Of a DNA stretch of 64,000 bases, positions 51,443-59,816 are shown in pieces. The position numbers and the translations under genes were made by a program. The notes under the pieces are model-generated. The model did not search any database and was not told the DNA's origin. It worked only from the letters and a program-made list of their open reading frames with translations. Every line of letters begins with the position of its first letter. The first letter of the stretch is position 1. Origin of the DNA: an uncultured Lachnospiraceae bacterium (lineage in GTDB: Bacteria > Bacillota > Clostridia > Lachnospirales > Lachnospiraceae); assembly GCA_934899185.1 (NCBI GenBank), contig CAKXYI010000006.1:41181-105180 (forward strand), given 5' to 3'.

Positions 51443-52129
51443 ATGAAGTATTTTTTAGACAGTGCAAAAATTAACGAAATCCGTGAGGCATATGACACAT
51501 TTGGAATTGATGGTGTTACGACAAACCCAAACCACATCATGTTGTCCGGTAAGCCATTCAAGGAAGTTTTAAAAGACATGGTAGACTTTGTAGAGGAAAA
51601 GGGTATTGTAGGTTATGAGAAGTTCCCAATCTCTGTTGAGATCAACCCACATCTGGATGATGTAGATGAGATGGTGTCTATGGGCTCCGAGATCGCTGCA
51701 ATGTGCGACAACTTTGTTATCAAGATCCCTTGTACACAGTCCGGTATCACAGCCGCAAGAATTTTAGAGAAAAAGGGTGTCAGAACCAATGTGACCTTGG
51801 TATTCTCAGCATCACAGGCCATCGTTCCTGCAAAGAACGGTTCCCTTTTCGTTTCTCCATTCATCGGATGGAAGGAAAACAGTGGTGAAGACTGCAAGGA
51901 ATATATCCAGGATATCGTTGACATTTACAAGAATTATGGTTTCTATGGCAAGACCCAGATCATCTGTGCAGCCGTTCGTAATGGCAAGCAGTTTGTTGAC
52001 TGTGCAAGAGCAGGCGCTGATATCGTGACCGCAGGTCTGCAAGTATATAAGGACAGCATGTATCATCCGTTCACAGATTACGGGATGGCAAAGTTCCAGG
52101 GTGCATGGGATAAGACAATCACAGAGTAA
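51443..52129 (+). CDS. sftT: Transaldolase, probable 6-deoxy-6-sulfofructose transaldolase
   Basis: 228-aa class I aldolase/transaldolase of the TalB-small/FSA type. The Schiff-base Lys is in NFVIKIPCTQSGI, with N-terminal FLDSAKINEIREAY and C-terminal IVTAGLQVYKDSMYHPFTDYG. In the sulfo-transaldolase pathway it splits sulfofructose, passing a C3 unit to glyceraldehyde-3-phosphate to make fructose-6-phosphate and releasing sulfolactaldehyde. Its place right after the sulfoquinovosidase gene supports this over a pentose-phosphate role. RBS AAGGAGA. Confidence 0.88.
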   Translation: MKYFLDSAKINEIREAYDTFGIDGVTTNPNHIMLSGKPFKEVLKDMVDFVEEKGIVGYEKFPISVEINPHLDDVDEMVSMGSEIAAMCDNFVIKIPCTQSGITAARILEKKGVRTNVTLVFSASQAIVPAKNGSLFVSPFIGWKENSGEDCKEYIQDIVDIYKNYGFYGKTQIICAAVRNGKQFVDCARAGADIVTAGLQVYKDSMYHPFTDYGMAKFQGAWDKTITE

Positions 52130-52157
52130 ATTTGCAGGAAAATTAGGAGGTTATGTA

Positions 52158-53015
52158 ATGAAGATTGGATTTATCGGACTCGGCATCATGGGCGAGTCTA
52201 TGTGTGAAAATATTGTAAAGAAGCATGACGACAAGGTATATGTTTTTGACTTTGTCGAGGCAAAGGTAAAGCAGTTGGAGGCAGTGGGAGCCATAGCATG
52301 CAGCAGCACCAAGGAAGTAGCGGAGAATGCGGATGTCATCATTTCCATGGTGCCAAAGTCCGAGCATTCCAGAAGTGTCTACAATGAAGTCCTTCCGGCA
52401 CTGGATGCTACAAAGACATGTATCGATATGTCTACGATCGATCCGTCTGTTTCTGTTGAGATCTCAGAAATGGTCAAGGCCACAGGCGCACAGTTTATTG
52501 ATGCTCCGGTCGTTAAGAGTAAGCCGGCAGCCATTGCAGGTAAACTCGGTATCTATGTCGGTGGTGACGAGGCTACCTTTGAGGCTATGAAGCCAATCCT
52601 TTCTTATATGGGAGAAAATGTGATCCGTATGGGAGACAACGGCAAGGGTCTTGTCATGAAGATCTGCCACAACGCTTTGGTTTCACAGATCCAGAACGGT
52701 GTCAACGAGACATCTACTTTGGCAGCAGCCAACGGCATCGACATCATGACATTTGCACAGGCAATCTCTTATGGTGGAGGTCAGAACTTCTACCTGGATT
52801 CTAAGAAGGAGCCGATCTCAAAGGAAGATTATACCACAGCATTTTCTATCGAAAATGAATACAAGGATGTCAATATCTGCATGAACCTTGCAAAAGAATG
52901 TGGCGTATCCATGCCGGGCGAGGAAAATGCACTTCGTGTTTATCAGGCGGCTATGGATGCAGGTTATGGAAAGGAAGATTTCTGTGCAACGATCAAGGTC
53001 GTAAGAGAGCAGTAA
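52158..53015 (+). CDS. NAD(P)-dependent beta-hydroxyacid dehydrogenase, probable sulfolactaldehyde reductase
   Basis: 285-aa member of the 3-hydroxyisobutyrate dehydrogenase family. Rossmann motif GLGIMGESMCEN, substrate block (D)APVVKSKPAAIAGKLG, and catalytic Lys in GKGLVMKICHN. In the cluster context it would reduce 3-sulfolactaldehyde to 2,3-dihydroxypropane-1-sulfonate (DHPS), the expected fermentative end product in gut Firmicutes. AGGAGG lies 7 nt before ATG 52158; the upstream open frame overlaps the transaldolase end and is not coding. Cofactor preference not assigned. Confidence 0.82.
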   Translation: MKIGFIGLGIMGESMCENIVKKHDDKVYVFDFVEAKVKQLEAVGAIACSSTKEVAENADVIISMVPKSEHSRSVYNEVLPALDATKTCIDMSTIDPSVSVEISEMVKATGAQFIDAPVVKSKPAAIAGKLGIYVGGDEATFEAMKPILSYMGENVIRMGDNGKGLVMKICHNALVSQIQNGVNETSTLAAANGIDIMTFAQAISYGGGQNFYLDSKKEPISKEDYTTAFSIENEYKDVNICMNLAKECGVSMPGEENALRVYQAAMDAGYGKEDFCATIKVVREQ

Positions 53016-53027
53016 AGGGATAAAAAG

Positions 53028-53723
53028 ATGGAGTTATTGGAAGCGTTAAACGCATGTAATGATGTGAAGATCTATTCGGTGGAGGATGCAGAGTTTTCCA
53101 CCTTCGGACGGATCATCAGGGGATATGATTTTGATCAACTGGAAACCTATATGAATCTGACGTCACAGATTCCGGAAGAGGGAAATGTCTATGTGGCATC
53201 TGTGGAAGAGATGGAGAGCGAGTCGATAACAGAGCAGATCGCTGCAAGTTTTTACGGCGGTATGCCGATCCAGATCGGATATTGTAATGGCAGAAATACG
53301 ACATACAATGGCTTTGAATATCATAAGGGCAGTGAGATCAATATCGCGATCACGGATTTCATGCTGGTCTTAGGACATACTTATGATATCTGCCACAATA
53401 CCTATGACGTATCGCAGGCGACGGTTTTCTTTGTACCAAAGGGAACGGCGATCGAGATGTACCAGACCACGCTTCATCTGTCCCCTCTGCGTGTGACGGA
53501 CGAGGGATTTAAGGACATCGTCATTTTGCCGCGGGGAACCAATACTCCTTTGAGTCAGGAAGAAAAGCAGGCAAAGGAGAAAACCGGAGATGAAGAAGCT
53601 CTTCTTTTGTTACAGAGGAACAAATGGGTCATTGCACACCCGGATCGCGAGCCTTTGATGAAGCAGGGTGCCCATGGCGGTGTGACCGGGGAGAACAAGG
53701 AATTGTTCTATCCAAAGGAGTAA
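53028..53723 (+). CDS. sftI: DUF4867 family protein, probable sulfoquinovose isomerase
   Basis: 231-aa cupin-like protein of the DUF4867 family. Conserved blocks include IQIGYCNGRNTTYNGFEYHK, FMLVLGHTYDI and FFVPKGTAIEMYQTTLHLSP, with several His that could bind a metal. As I recall, the sulfoquinovose isomerase SftI of the sulfo-transaldolase pathway is of this type, converting SQ to sulfofructose. Its position after the reductase gene (12 nt) supports that. The tail from about residue 165 is charged. Function is by context and memory of the family. Confidence 0.75.
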   Translation: MELLEALNACNDVKIYSVEDAEFSTFGRIIRGYDFDQLETYMNLTSQIPEEGNVYVASVEEMESESITEQIAASFYGGMPIQIGYCNGRNTTYNGFEYHKGSEINIAITDFMLVLGHTYDICHNTYDVSQATVFFVPKGTAIEMYQTTLHLSPLRVTDEGFKDIVILPRGTNTPLSQEEKQAKEKTGDEEALLLLQRNKWVIAHPDREPLMKQGAHGGVTGENKELFYPKE

Positions 53724-53726
53724 GTT

Positions 53727-54527
53727 ATGTCAGAATTACTTTTTTACATAGTGATCTTTTTGGCAAACATTATCCAGGGTATCACAGGCTTTGCGGGAAC
53801 GATACTGGCAATGCCTTTTTCCATCCATCTGGTGGGATATCCGGTCGCAAAACCGGTTTTAAATGTGCTGGGGATCATCGCCGGCATTTATGTTGTCGTG
53901 GGTGGATATAAGAATGTCAATGTCAAAGAGTTAAAGCGTGTGACCTGCTACATGGGCATTGGCATCATCGTCGGCATTCTGGTAAAACATTTCTTTACCG
54001 GACATGAACGCCTGATGTATGTGGCACTTGGTATCTTTGTCTTAGGTATCGGCGCGCGAGGTCTGATCGCCTTTGGCAAGTACGCTTGGGAAAACGGCTT
54101 TGGCATCATGGATAAAAGTCCAAGAAAGTCCAAAGGGTCTACCGAGGAACGAGAGCATTACATCGAAAAGGGCATGACGGCGAGTGCCAGAACTTTGCTT
54201 CTTTTTTCCGGTGTCGTGCATGGAATCTTTGTATCCGGCGGACCGCTGATCATCACCTATTTGTCCAATCACACCAAAAGCAAGGAAGAATTCCGTAGGA
54301 CAGTATCTGCTGTCTGGATCATCTTAAACAGCATGATCCTTGTCAGCGATATTATGGCAGGATATTACACCATGAACACCACACGGATCCAGGTGCTCTC
54401 TGTGCCGTTTTTATTTGGCGGTATGTTTTTGGGCGGTATTTTGTTTAGGCGGATGAGCCAGACGGTCTTTACCGTGCTGACCTATATTCTGCTCTGCATT
54501 GCCGGAATCAGTCTTTTATGCAAGTGA
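53727..54527 (+). CDS. TauE/SafE family sulfonate/sulfite exporter
   Basis: 266-aa membrane protein with 7-8 spans and the two TauE/SafE repeats. The N-terminal NIIQGITGFAGTILAMPF matches the family signature, and VVHGIFVSGGPLIITYLS is the second. It begins 3 nt after the DUF4867 stop, so it is co-translated with the pathway and very probably exports the C3 sulfonate (DHPS). No dedicated SQ importer is visible in the cluster. Confidence 0.85.
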   Translation: MSELLFYIVIFLANIIQGITGFAGTILAMPFSIHLVGYPVAKPVLNVLGIIAGIYVVVGGYKNVNVKELKRVTCYMGIGIIVGILVKHFFTGHERLMYVALGIFVLGIGARGLIAFGKYAWENGFGIMDKSPRKSKGSTEEREHYIEKGMTASARTLLLFSGVVHGIFVSGGPLIITYLSNHTKSKEEFRRTVSAVWIILNSMILVSDIMAGYYTMNTTRIQVLSVPFLFGGMFLGGILFRRMSQTVFTVLTYILLCIAGISLLCK

Positions 54528-54585
54528 TGTTTGCAAATCATAAAAAAATGTGCATAATTTATGCGCGAGAAGGAGTTATAGCAAG

Positions 54586-55929
54586 ATGAAAAAAGAATTT
54601 CAGATAGCATATGTACCGATCGGTGTGCCGACCTTTCATTTGGAAAGCGCACAGAAGGAATTTGATAAATCGGTTGCTCTGATAGGGAGCCTGACGGATG
54701 CCTGTGTCTTTCCAAAGGAGATGCTTTTATCCATCGACCTTTTGGATGCATTTTTGGAAGAGTGTCAGCCGGATCTCGTGATCTTACAGAATATTACTTT
54801 TGCCAATGCAGCCTATGCAAGCGAGGTATTGAAGAAACTGGATTGCCCGATCCTTCTTTGGACCCTGCGTGAGCCGGTCATTGATGGCGGCAGACTTCGC
54901 CTGAATTCGCTGACCGGTGCTTATTCTGCGGCAAATGCCATCAAGGCTTTCCGCAAGGAACCGCTCAACTATATCTTTGGCTCACCGGAAGAGGAAGAAG
55001 TCAAGGCGAAGGTTGGCGCAACGATACGCGCAGCAAAATTAAAATACGATATGAGTCATCTGACCGTGGCAGCAGTCGGACATACACCGCAGGGGTTTGG
55101 TTTCGGACGCGCATTGGATCTGGAAATGATGGAAAACTTTGGCGCAACCTTGGAATCGATCGAAGCAAGAGAGTTGATCGACATTGCCAAGGGCTACAGT
55201 GATGAGGATATAAAAGACTATCTGGAAGATGCAGGAGATCGTATGTGCGGTCTGGGAAATACACCGGAGCAAAACCGCAAGGATTTTGCCAGACTCTATC
55301 GTGCATACAAAGAATATGTGACAGACCATCATGTGGGGGCATTGGCATCCCGCTGCTGGCCGGACTTCTTTACCGCATTTGGAACACCGGTCTGTGCCGT
55401 TCTTGCCATGTTAAACGATCTTGGCGTGGCAGCAAGTTGTGAGGCAGATACTTATGGAGCACTTTCCATGTATCTGGGCATGCAGTTGACACAGCAGGCT
55501 ACTTTCTTTGGTGATCCGGTTTCCATGGATGAGAAAGAAAACACCATCACTTTCTGGCATTGTGGAACGGCAGCCTGCTCTTTGGCAAGAGAGGATACCG
55601 GGGCAAAGGTAGACGTGCATTGTAACCGAAAGATCGGACCGACCCTTGATTTTGGCTGCAAGCCATGTGAGAAAGTAACAATCTTCCGTATCGGCAAGGA
55701 CAGCGAGGGCAAGTTCCGCTTCTTTATTGCAAGCGGTCAGGCATTGGATAAACCAAAGCAGTTTAATGGTACTTCGGTTGTGGTCAAGACTAATGCAGAT
55801 GCCAAGACTATCGTTTATGAAAGTGTTGAGGCAGGATGGGAGCCGCATTTTGTGGTTGCCTATGGAAATGTTGCTGCAGAACTTGAAATTTTGGCAGGAA
55901 TGCTTAATATGGAAGTACAGAAATACTAA
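54586..55929 (+). CDS. L-fucose/L-arabinose isomerase-like protein
   Basis: 447-aa protein with the FucI/AraA-like fold. N-terminal half has CVFPKEMLL, WTLREPVIDGGRLRLN and AAVGHTPQGFGFGRALD; the C-terminal half has SCEADTYGALSMYLG, TFWHCGTAACSLA and EPHFVVAYGNV. Metal ligands (Glu in CEAD, His in FWHCG) fit the isomerase. In the sulfoquinovose cluster it may isomerise SQ anomers/epimers or a related sugar; with DUF4867 present its step is not obvious. AAGGAG precedes ATG 54586. Confidence 0.75.
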   Translation: MKKEFQIAYVPIGVPTFHLESAQKEFDKSVALIGSLTDACVFPKEMLLSIDLLDAFLEECQPDLVILQNITFANAAYASEVLKKLDCPILLWTLREPVIDGGRLRLNSLTGAYSAANAIKAFRKEPLNYIFGSPEEEEVKAKVGATIRAAKLKYDMSHLTVAAVGHTPQGFGFGRALDLEMMENFGATLESIEARELIDIAKGYSDEDIKDYLEDAGDRMCGLGNTPEQNRKDFARLYRAYKEYVTDHHVGALASRCWPDFFTAFGTPVCAVLAMLNDLGVAASCEADTYGALSMYLGMQLTQQATFFGDPVSMDEKENTITFWHCGTAACSLAREDTGAKVDVHCNRKIGPTLDFGCKPCEKVTIFRIGKDSEGKFRFFIASGQALDKPKQFNGTSVVVKTNADAKTIVYESVEAGWEPHFVVAYGNVAAELEILAGMLNMEVQKY

Positions 55930-55953
55930 GAAAACGGATAGAAAGGCGAGAAC

Positions 55954-57099
55954 ATGATTCGACATACCGGGGCAAATATGGAAACGGTGCGCAGGCGTAA
56001 TCGTGCGGCTATCTTAAAATTTATCAATGACCATGGTCCGGCATCCCGCAAGGATCTGGCAGATGTGCTGGGGCTTACGCCTGCAGCTGTGACCCAGATC
56101 TGTGCGGATCTTTTTGCCGAGGGGATTCTGGTGGAAACCGGGGTCAATGTCAAGAGCAGTGGCGCGGGGCGCAAGAAAGTCCTTTTGGATATCAATTATG
56201 AGGTATCTTATGTCTGCGCTATGACGATCGAGCCGGAATATACGACGGTGGCGATCGCGGATCTGCGTGGACAGATCGCTACCAAGAAACGCTGTAAGAC
56301 CAATACTTCGATCACACCGCACGCCTATCTGGACAAGTTGAGCCAGACCGCCGAGAAACTCTTGGAGGAGTGTGGGACAGGCGACCGCAGGCTGGCTGCG
56401 ATCGGTGTGGGGATCACGGGCCTTGTGGATAAGGCGGCAGGTAGCAGTATCAAGGCATACGGCATCTGGGATGAAGAAGTTCCGATCGCGGAAATTCTGG
56501 GACAACATTTTTCGGTGCCGGTCTATGTGGAGAACAATGTCAATGCCTTTGCCATGGCAGAACTTTTGTATGGCACGGGCAAAGAACATGACAATCTCAT
56601 GGTCATCAAATGGGGACCCGGTGTTGGCTGTGCCATTATCATCGATCAGGAGATCTACGAGGGACGGCATGCCAAAGCCGCAGAGTTGGGACATTTTATC
56701 GTCGAAAAAGATGGACAACTTTGTAAATGTGGCAGGCGCGGTTGTCTGGAAACAAAAGTTTCCTATGCGGCACTTTGCAAGATTGCACCCTTTGCCGAGG
56801 ATGCCTTTGGCGAGACTTTCTGTAAAAATCTGGGAAGTTCCATCGGCAGGCAGTTTGTGGATGCTTTGGATCTTTTTGCCAGAAGTATTGTTAATTCAGC
56901 AACCATCATGGCTCCCAACCGCATTATTTTGACCGGTAGCCTTTTTGAAAGCCCGGAGGTGCGAAAGGCACTGATTCAGGCATGTGCATTTTATGATGCA
57001 AGTCTAGGACCAAACCGGGTGATCTATTCCGAATTGGCAGGGAAAGAGAACTATATCGGTCCGGTTGCCATCTGTGCAAAAATGCTTTTGTATTCTTAG
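55954..57099 (+). CDS. ROK family transcriptional regulator
   Basis: 381-aa NagC/XylR-type regulator. The N-terminal winged helix (RRNRAAILKFINDHGPASRK, then DLADVLGLTPAAVTQICADL) is followed by a ROK sugar-kinase-like domain with VYVENNVNAFAMAE and the zinc motif CKCGRRGCLE. It lies 24 nt after the isomerase-like gene and probably represses the cluster until an SQ-derived ligand binds. The long inverted repeat at 49334-49378 is a candidate operator. Terminator follows at once. Confidence 0.88.
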   Translation: MIRHTGANMETVRRRNRAAILKFINDHGPASRKDLADVLGLTPAAVTQICADLFAEGILVETGVNVKSSGAGRKKVLLDINYEVSYVCAMTIEPEYTTVAIADLRGQIATKKRCKTNTSITPHAYLDKLSQTAEKLLEECGTGDRRLAAIGVGITGLVDKAAGSSIKAYGIWDEEVPIAEILGQHFSVPVYVENNVNAFAMAELLYGTGKEHDNLMVIKWGPGVGCAIIIDQEIYEGRHAKAAELGHFIVEKDGQLCKCGRRGCLETKVSYAALCKIAPFAEDAFGETFCKNLGSSIGRQFVDALDLFARSIVNSATIMAPNRIILTGSLFESPEVRKALIQACAFYDASLGPNRVIYSELAGKENYIGPVAICAKMLLYS

Positions 57100-57131
57100 T
57101 TTTTAGAAATATAAATTGAACAGAATAAAGG

Positions 57132-57181
57132 AAAAATCCCTTGCATACAATGTAAAAACAAGTATTGTAGGGGATTTTTTT
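57132..57181 (+). terminator. Terminator of the SQ cluster, overlapping spoIIID start signals
   Basis: AATCCC and TACAAT pair with ATTGTA and GGGGATT, followed by seven T. The 3' arm contains AGGGGA, the likely spoIIID ribosome site, and the last T is part of the TTG start codon. Confidence 0.75.
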
Positions 57182-57431
57182 GAAACCATATATTGAAAAA
57201 CGGGCAGTTGAAATTGGTACATACATTGTAGAGAAGAGTGCAACCGTAAGGCAGGCGGCAAAGAATTTTGGCGTAAGCAAATCTACGGTACATAAGGATG
57301 TCGCGGAACGTTTGCCGAAAATCGATGTGGAACTTGCAAAAGAGGCAAGAAGCGTCTTAGATGTTAATAAATCAGAGAGACATATCCGTGGTGGCATGGC
57401 TACCAGAAAAAAGTATGCACATATCCATTGA
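57180..57431 (+). CDS. spoIIID: Stage III sporulation transcriptional regulator SpoIIID
   Basis: 83-aa DNA-binding protein controlling mother-cell sporulation genes. The sequence matches the family throughout: KPYIEKRAVEIGTYIVE, ATVRQAAKNFGVSKSTVHKD (HTH), AERLPKID, and ERHIRGGMATRKKY. The start must be TTG at 57180, giving an N-terminus aligned with known SpoIIID (M-K-x-Y-I-E); no ATG fits. The ribosome site AGGGGA lies in the 3' arm of the preceding hairpin, which would limit translation from read-through transcripts. It indicates a spore-forming lineage. Confidence 0.93.
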   Translation: MKPYIEKRAVEIGTYIVEKSATVRQAAKNFGVSKSTVHKDVAERLPKIDVELAKEARSVLDVNKSERHIRGGMATRKKYAHIH

Positions 57432-57456
57432 CTTTCCACGCAGGATAAACTAAGAT
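57428..57456 (+). promoter_or_regulatory. Candidate promoter of upp
   Basis: TTGACT (57428-57433), 17 nt, TAAGAT (57451-57456), about 48 nt before the upp start; the -10 is weak. Confidence 0.45.
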
Positions 57457-57503
57457 TTTTAGAAGAGTAAACGAACCGATAAGCGGTATTTGAGGAGGAA
57501 CAA

Positions 57504-58133
57504 ATGGAGAACGTTATTATTATGGATCATCCACTGATCCAGCATAAAATTTCAAGACTTCGTGACAAGACAACAGGAACAAATGAGTTTCGTACCTTGG
57601 TCAGTGAGATCGCTATGTTGATGGGGTTTGAGGCACTGCGCGATCTTCCGACCGAATTGGTGGAGATTGAGACACCGATCGAGACGACCAAGCAACCAAT
57701 GATCGCCGGTAAGAAGATGGCGATCGTACCAATCCTGCGTGCAGGACTTGGCATGGTTGACGGTGTGCTGAATTTGGTTCCGTCTGCAAAGATTGGACAT
57801 ATCGGCTTGTATCGTGACCCAGAGACCCATGAGCCGCACGAGTATTACTGCAAGTTACCGGAACCGATCGATCAGAGAACAATCTTGGTAGTAGATCCAA
57901 TGCTTGCAACCGGTGGATCCGGTGCAGATGCCATCACTATGATTAAGCAGCATGGCGGTAAGAACATCAAGTTCATGTGTATTATTGCAGCACCGGAAGG
58001 TCTGGAGAGACTGCACAAGGAACATCCGGATGTGCAGATCTATGTTGGTGCCTTGGATCGTCAGTTGAATGAGAATGCTTATATCTGTCCGGGACTCGGA
58101 GATGCCGGGGACCGTATTTTTGGAACCAAGTAA
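57504..58133 (+). CDS. upp: Uracil phosphoribosyltransferase
   Basis: 209-aa pyrimidine-salvage enzyme making UMP from uracil and PRPP. PRPP loop [14 protein letters not shown]-terminal [22 protein letters not shown] and C-terminal [17 protein letters not shown] are diagnostic. Full length. GGAGGAAC precedes the ATG. The uracil permease gene 1.7 kb downstream belongs to the same salvage route but is not contiguous. Confidence 0.98.
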   Translation: MENVIIMDHPLIQHKISRLRDKTTGTNEFRTLVSEIAMLMGFEALRDLPTELVEIETPIETTKQPMIAGKKMAIVPILRAGLGMVDGVLNLVPSAKIGHIGLYRDPETHEPHEYYCKLPEPIDQRTILVVDPMLATGGSGADAITMIKQHGGKNIKFMCIIAAPEGLERLHKEHPDVQIYVGALDRQLNENAYICPGLGDAGDRIFGTK

Positions 58134-58150
58134 TCGAAGACCAGATGTCA

Positions 58151-58182
58151 AGGGGATGCTCTTTTATAGGGGCATCCTCTTA
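58151..58182 (+). terminator. Hairpin after upp
   Basis: GGATGC pairs with GCATCC within an imperfect longer stem; only a short T/C-rich tail follows, so it may be a weak terminator. Confidence 0.45.
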
Positions 58183-58208
58183 TCTTGTGTAACAGGAGAT
58201 TAAAAGAT

Positions 58209-58718
58209 ATGGGAAAAAATATTGTCTTGATCGGTATGCCGGGCGTGGGAAAAAGTACCTCCGGCGTTATTCTCGCAAAGGTTATGAATTATGATTTTCT
58301 GGATTCTGACCTGGTCATCCAGCATCAGACCGGAAAGTTATTAAAGGAGATCATCAGGGAAGAAGGTATTGATGGTTTCAACGCTGTGGAAAATCAGATC
58401 AATGCGGGCATTGATGTGGAAAACACAGTGATCGCAACCGGCGGAAGCGTGATCTTTGGCCCAGATGCCATGGCACATTTTAAAGCGATAGGGGTCATTG
58501 TCTATCTGCGGATCAGTTATGATCTTTTGGACGAGCGTCTGGGTGATCTGGATGAGCGCGGTGTTGTACATAAAGAGGGACAGACTCTGCGGGATATTTA
58601 TAATGAGCGCACGGCTTTGTATGAAAAGTATGCAGATGTCACAGTGGATCTTGACGGCAAGGATGTGGCTGGCACAGTGGATGCCATTGTAGCACAATTA
58701 GAGGGAATACTGGGTTAG
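58209..58718 (+). CDS. aroK: Shikimate kinase
   Basis: 169-aa P-loop kinase of the shikimate pathway. Walker A GMPGVGKSTSG, substrate Asp in FLDSDLVIQ, ATGGSVIF (Gly-rich substrate motif) and an Arg in the lid (LGDLDERGVV). Standard length. AGGAGA lies before ATG 58209; an earlier in-frame ATG is less likely. It is followed after 10 nt by the AEC transporter gene. Confidence 0.9.
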   Translation: MGKNIVLIGMPGVGKSTSGVILAKVMNYDFLDSDLVIQHQTGKLLKEIIREEGIDGFNAVENQINAGIDVENTVIATGGSVIFGPDAMAHFKAIGVIVYLRISYDLLDERLGDLDERGVVHKEGQTLRDIYNERTALYEKYADVTVDLDGKDVAGTVDAIVAQLEGILG

Positions 58719-58728
58719 AAAAAGAGAC

Positions 58729-59637
58729 ATGAGCAGATTATTCATTTTGCAGATAACCATGCTCTTGCTGATCCTAGTGGGAGCACTGGTGAAAAAAATC
58801 GGAATTATAAGCAAGGAAGGACAGAAGAACATCAATGATTTGGTGATCTATCTGGTACTTCCCTGCAATATCGTCAAATCTTTTATGATCGACTGCGATA
58901 GTAATACCTTCCTGCAATTTGCAGAGGTGCTGGTTATTTCTATTGGAATTCAGATTGTTAGTGTAGTTTTGGGAAAAGCCTTGTATGGAAAGTGCGAGAT
59001 AGGACATCGGATGAGTTTGCAATATGGTGTCATCTGCTCCAATGCGGGATTTTTAGGTAATCCGGTAGCAGAGGGTGTTTTTGGATCAATCGGACTTGCC
59101 ATGGCATCGATTTTTCTGATCCCTATGCGCATTATGATGTGGTCGTCCGGGATCGCTATTTTTACCCAATCAAAGGATTGGAAAGCAACTTTGAAAAAGG
59201 TGGTGACCCATCCTTGTATTATTGCCTGCTTTATCGGTCTGATCCTGATACTGACCCAGTACACACCGCCTGCGGTCATCACCAATACGATTGGCACGAT
59301 CGGAAATTGCAATACGGCGCTTTCCATGATGGTCATTGGGATGATCTTGGCAGAAGCAGACTGGAAATCTATTTTTGACAGGGAGGTACTGCGGTATTCC
59401 ATCCTTCGTCTGGCCTTGATGCCACTGGCTTTGTATGTCGTCTGTCTGATCGTAAAATTGCCATCTTTGGTAACAGGTGTCTGCGTACTCCTGACTGCCA
59501 TGCCGGCGGGAGCAACGACCAGTATTCTGGCATCCAAGTATGGCTGTGATGAGATCTTTGCCACAAAACTGGTGGTGGCGTCTACCATTTTATCCATGGT
59601 CACGATTCCGATATGGAGCATGGTTCTTACCATGTAG
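58729..59637 (+). CDS. AEC family transporter
   Basis: 302-aa auxin-efflux-carrier-type permease with about ten spans in two inverted halves. Signatures: INDLVIYLVLPCNIVKSF, CSNAGFLGNPVAEGVFG, and LTAMPAGATTSILASKYG near the end. Bacterial members move malate, malonate or related organic acids; the substrate is unknown. The 10-nt gap suggests co-transcription with aroK. Confidence 0.88.
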   Translation: MSRLFILQITMLLLILVGALVKKIGIISKEGQKNINDLVIYLVLPCNIVKSFMIDCDSNTFLQFAEVLVISIGIQIVSVVLGKALYGKCEIGHRMSLQYGVICSNAGFLGNPVAEGVFGSIGLAMASIFLIPMRIMMWSSGIAIFTQSKDWKATLKKVVTHPCIIACFIGLILILTQYTPPAVITNTIGTIGNCNTALSMMVIGMILAEADWKSIFDREVLRYSILRLALMPLALYVVCLIVKLPSLVTGVCVLLTAMPAGATTSILASKYGCDEIFATKLVVASTILSMVTIPIWSMVLTM

Positions 59638-59679
59638 GAATAGGAATACAAAAAAATACAATGTATGAGCAAAAAAAGA

Positions 59680-59708
59680 TTGTAGAATGGAGATAATTCC
59701 GCTATACT
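59680..59708 (+). promoter_or_regulatory. Promoter of the uracil permease gene
   Basis: TTGTAG (59680-59685), 17 nt, TATACT (59703-59708); initiates about 10 nt before an attenuator hairpin. Confidence 0.65.
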
Positions 59709-59723
59709 TTCTTTAGTTAAGGA

Positions 59724-59761
59724 TATCTGCGAGGGTGCATATGTCATCTCGCAGATTTTTT
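59724..59761 (+). terminator. Leader attenuator of the uracil permease gene
   Basis: ATCTGCGAG pairs perfectly with CTCGCAGAT, followed by TTTTTT, within the untranslated leader. Since it lies between promoter and start codon it should act as a regulated terminator. No PyrR-binding loop consensus was recognised. Confidence 0.75.
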
Positions 59762-59816
59762 GCGGAAAGGGATCTTTTCGCAGAGGAACAACAAATCAGT
59801 ACAAAGGAGTTATGTG

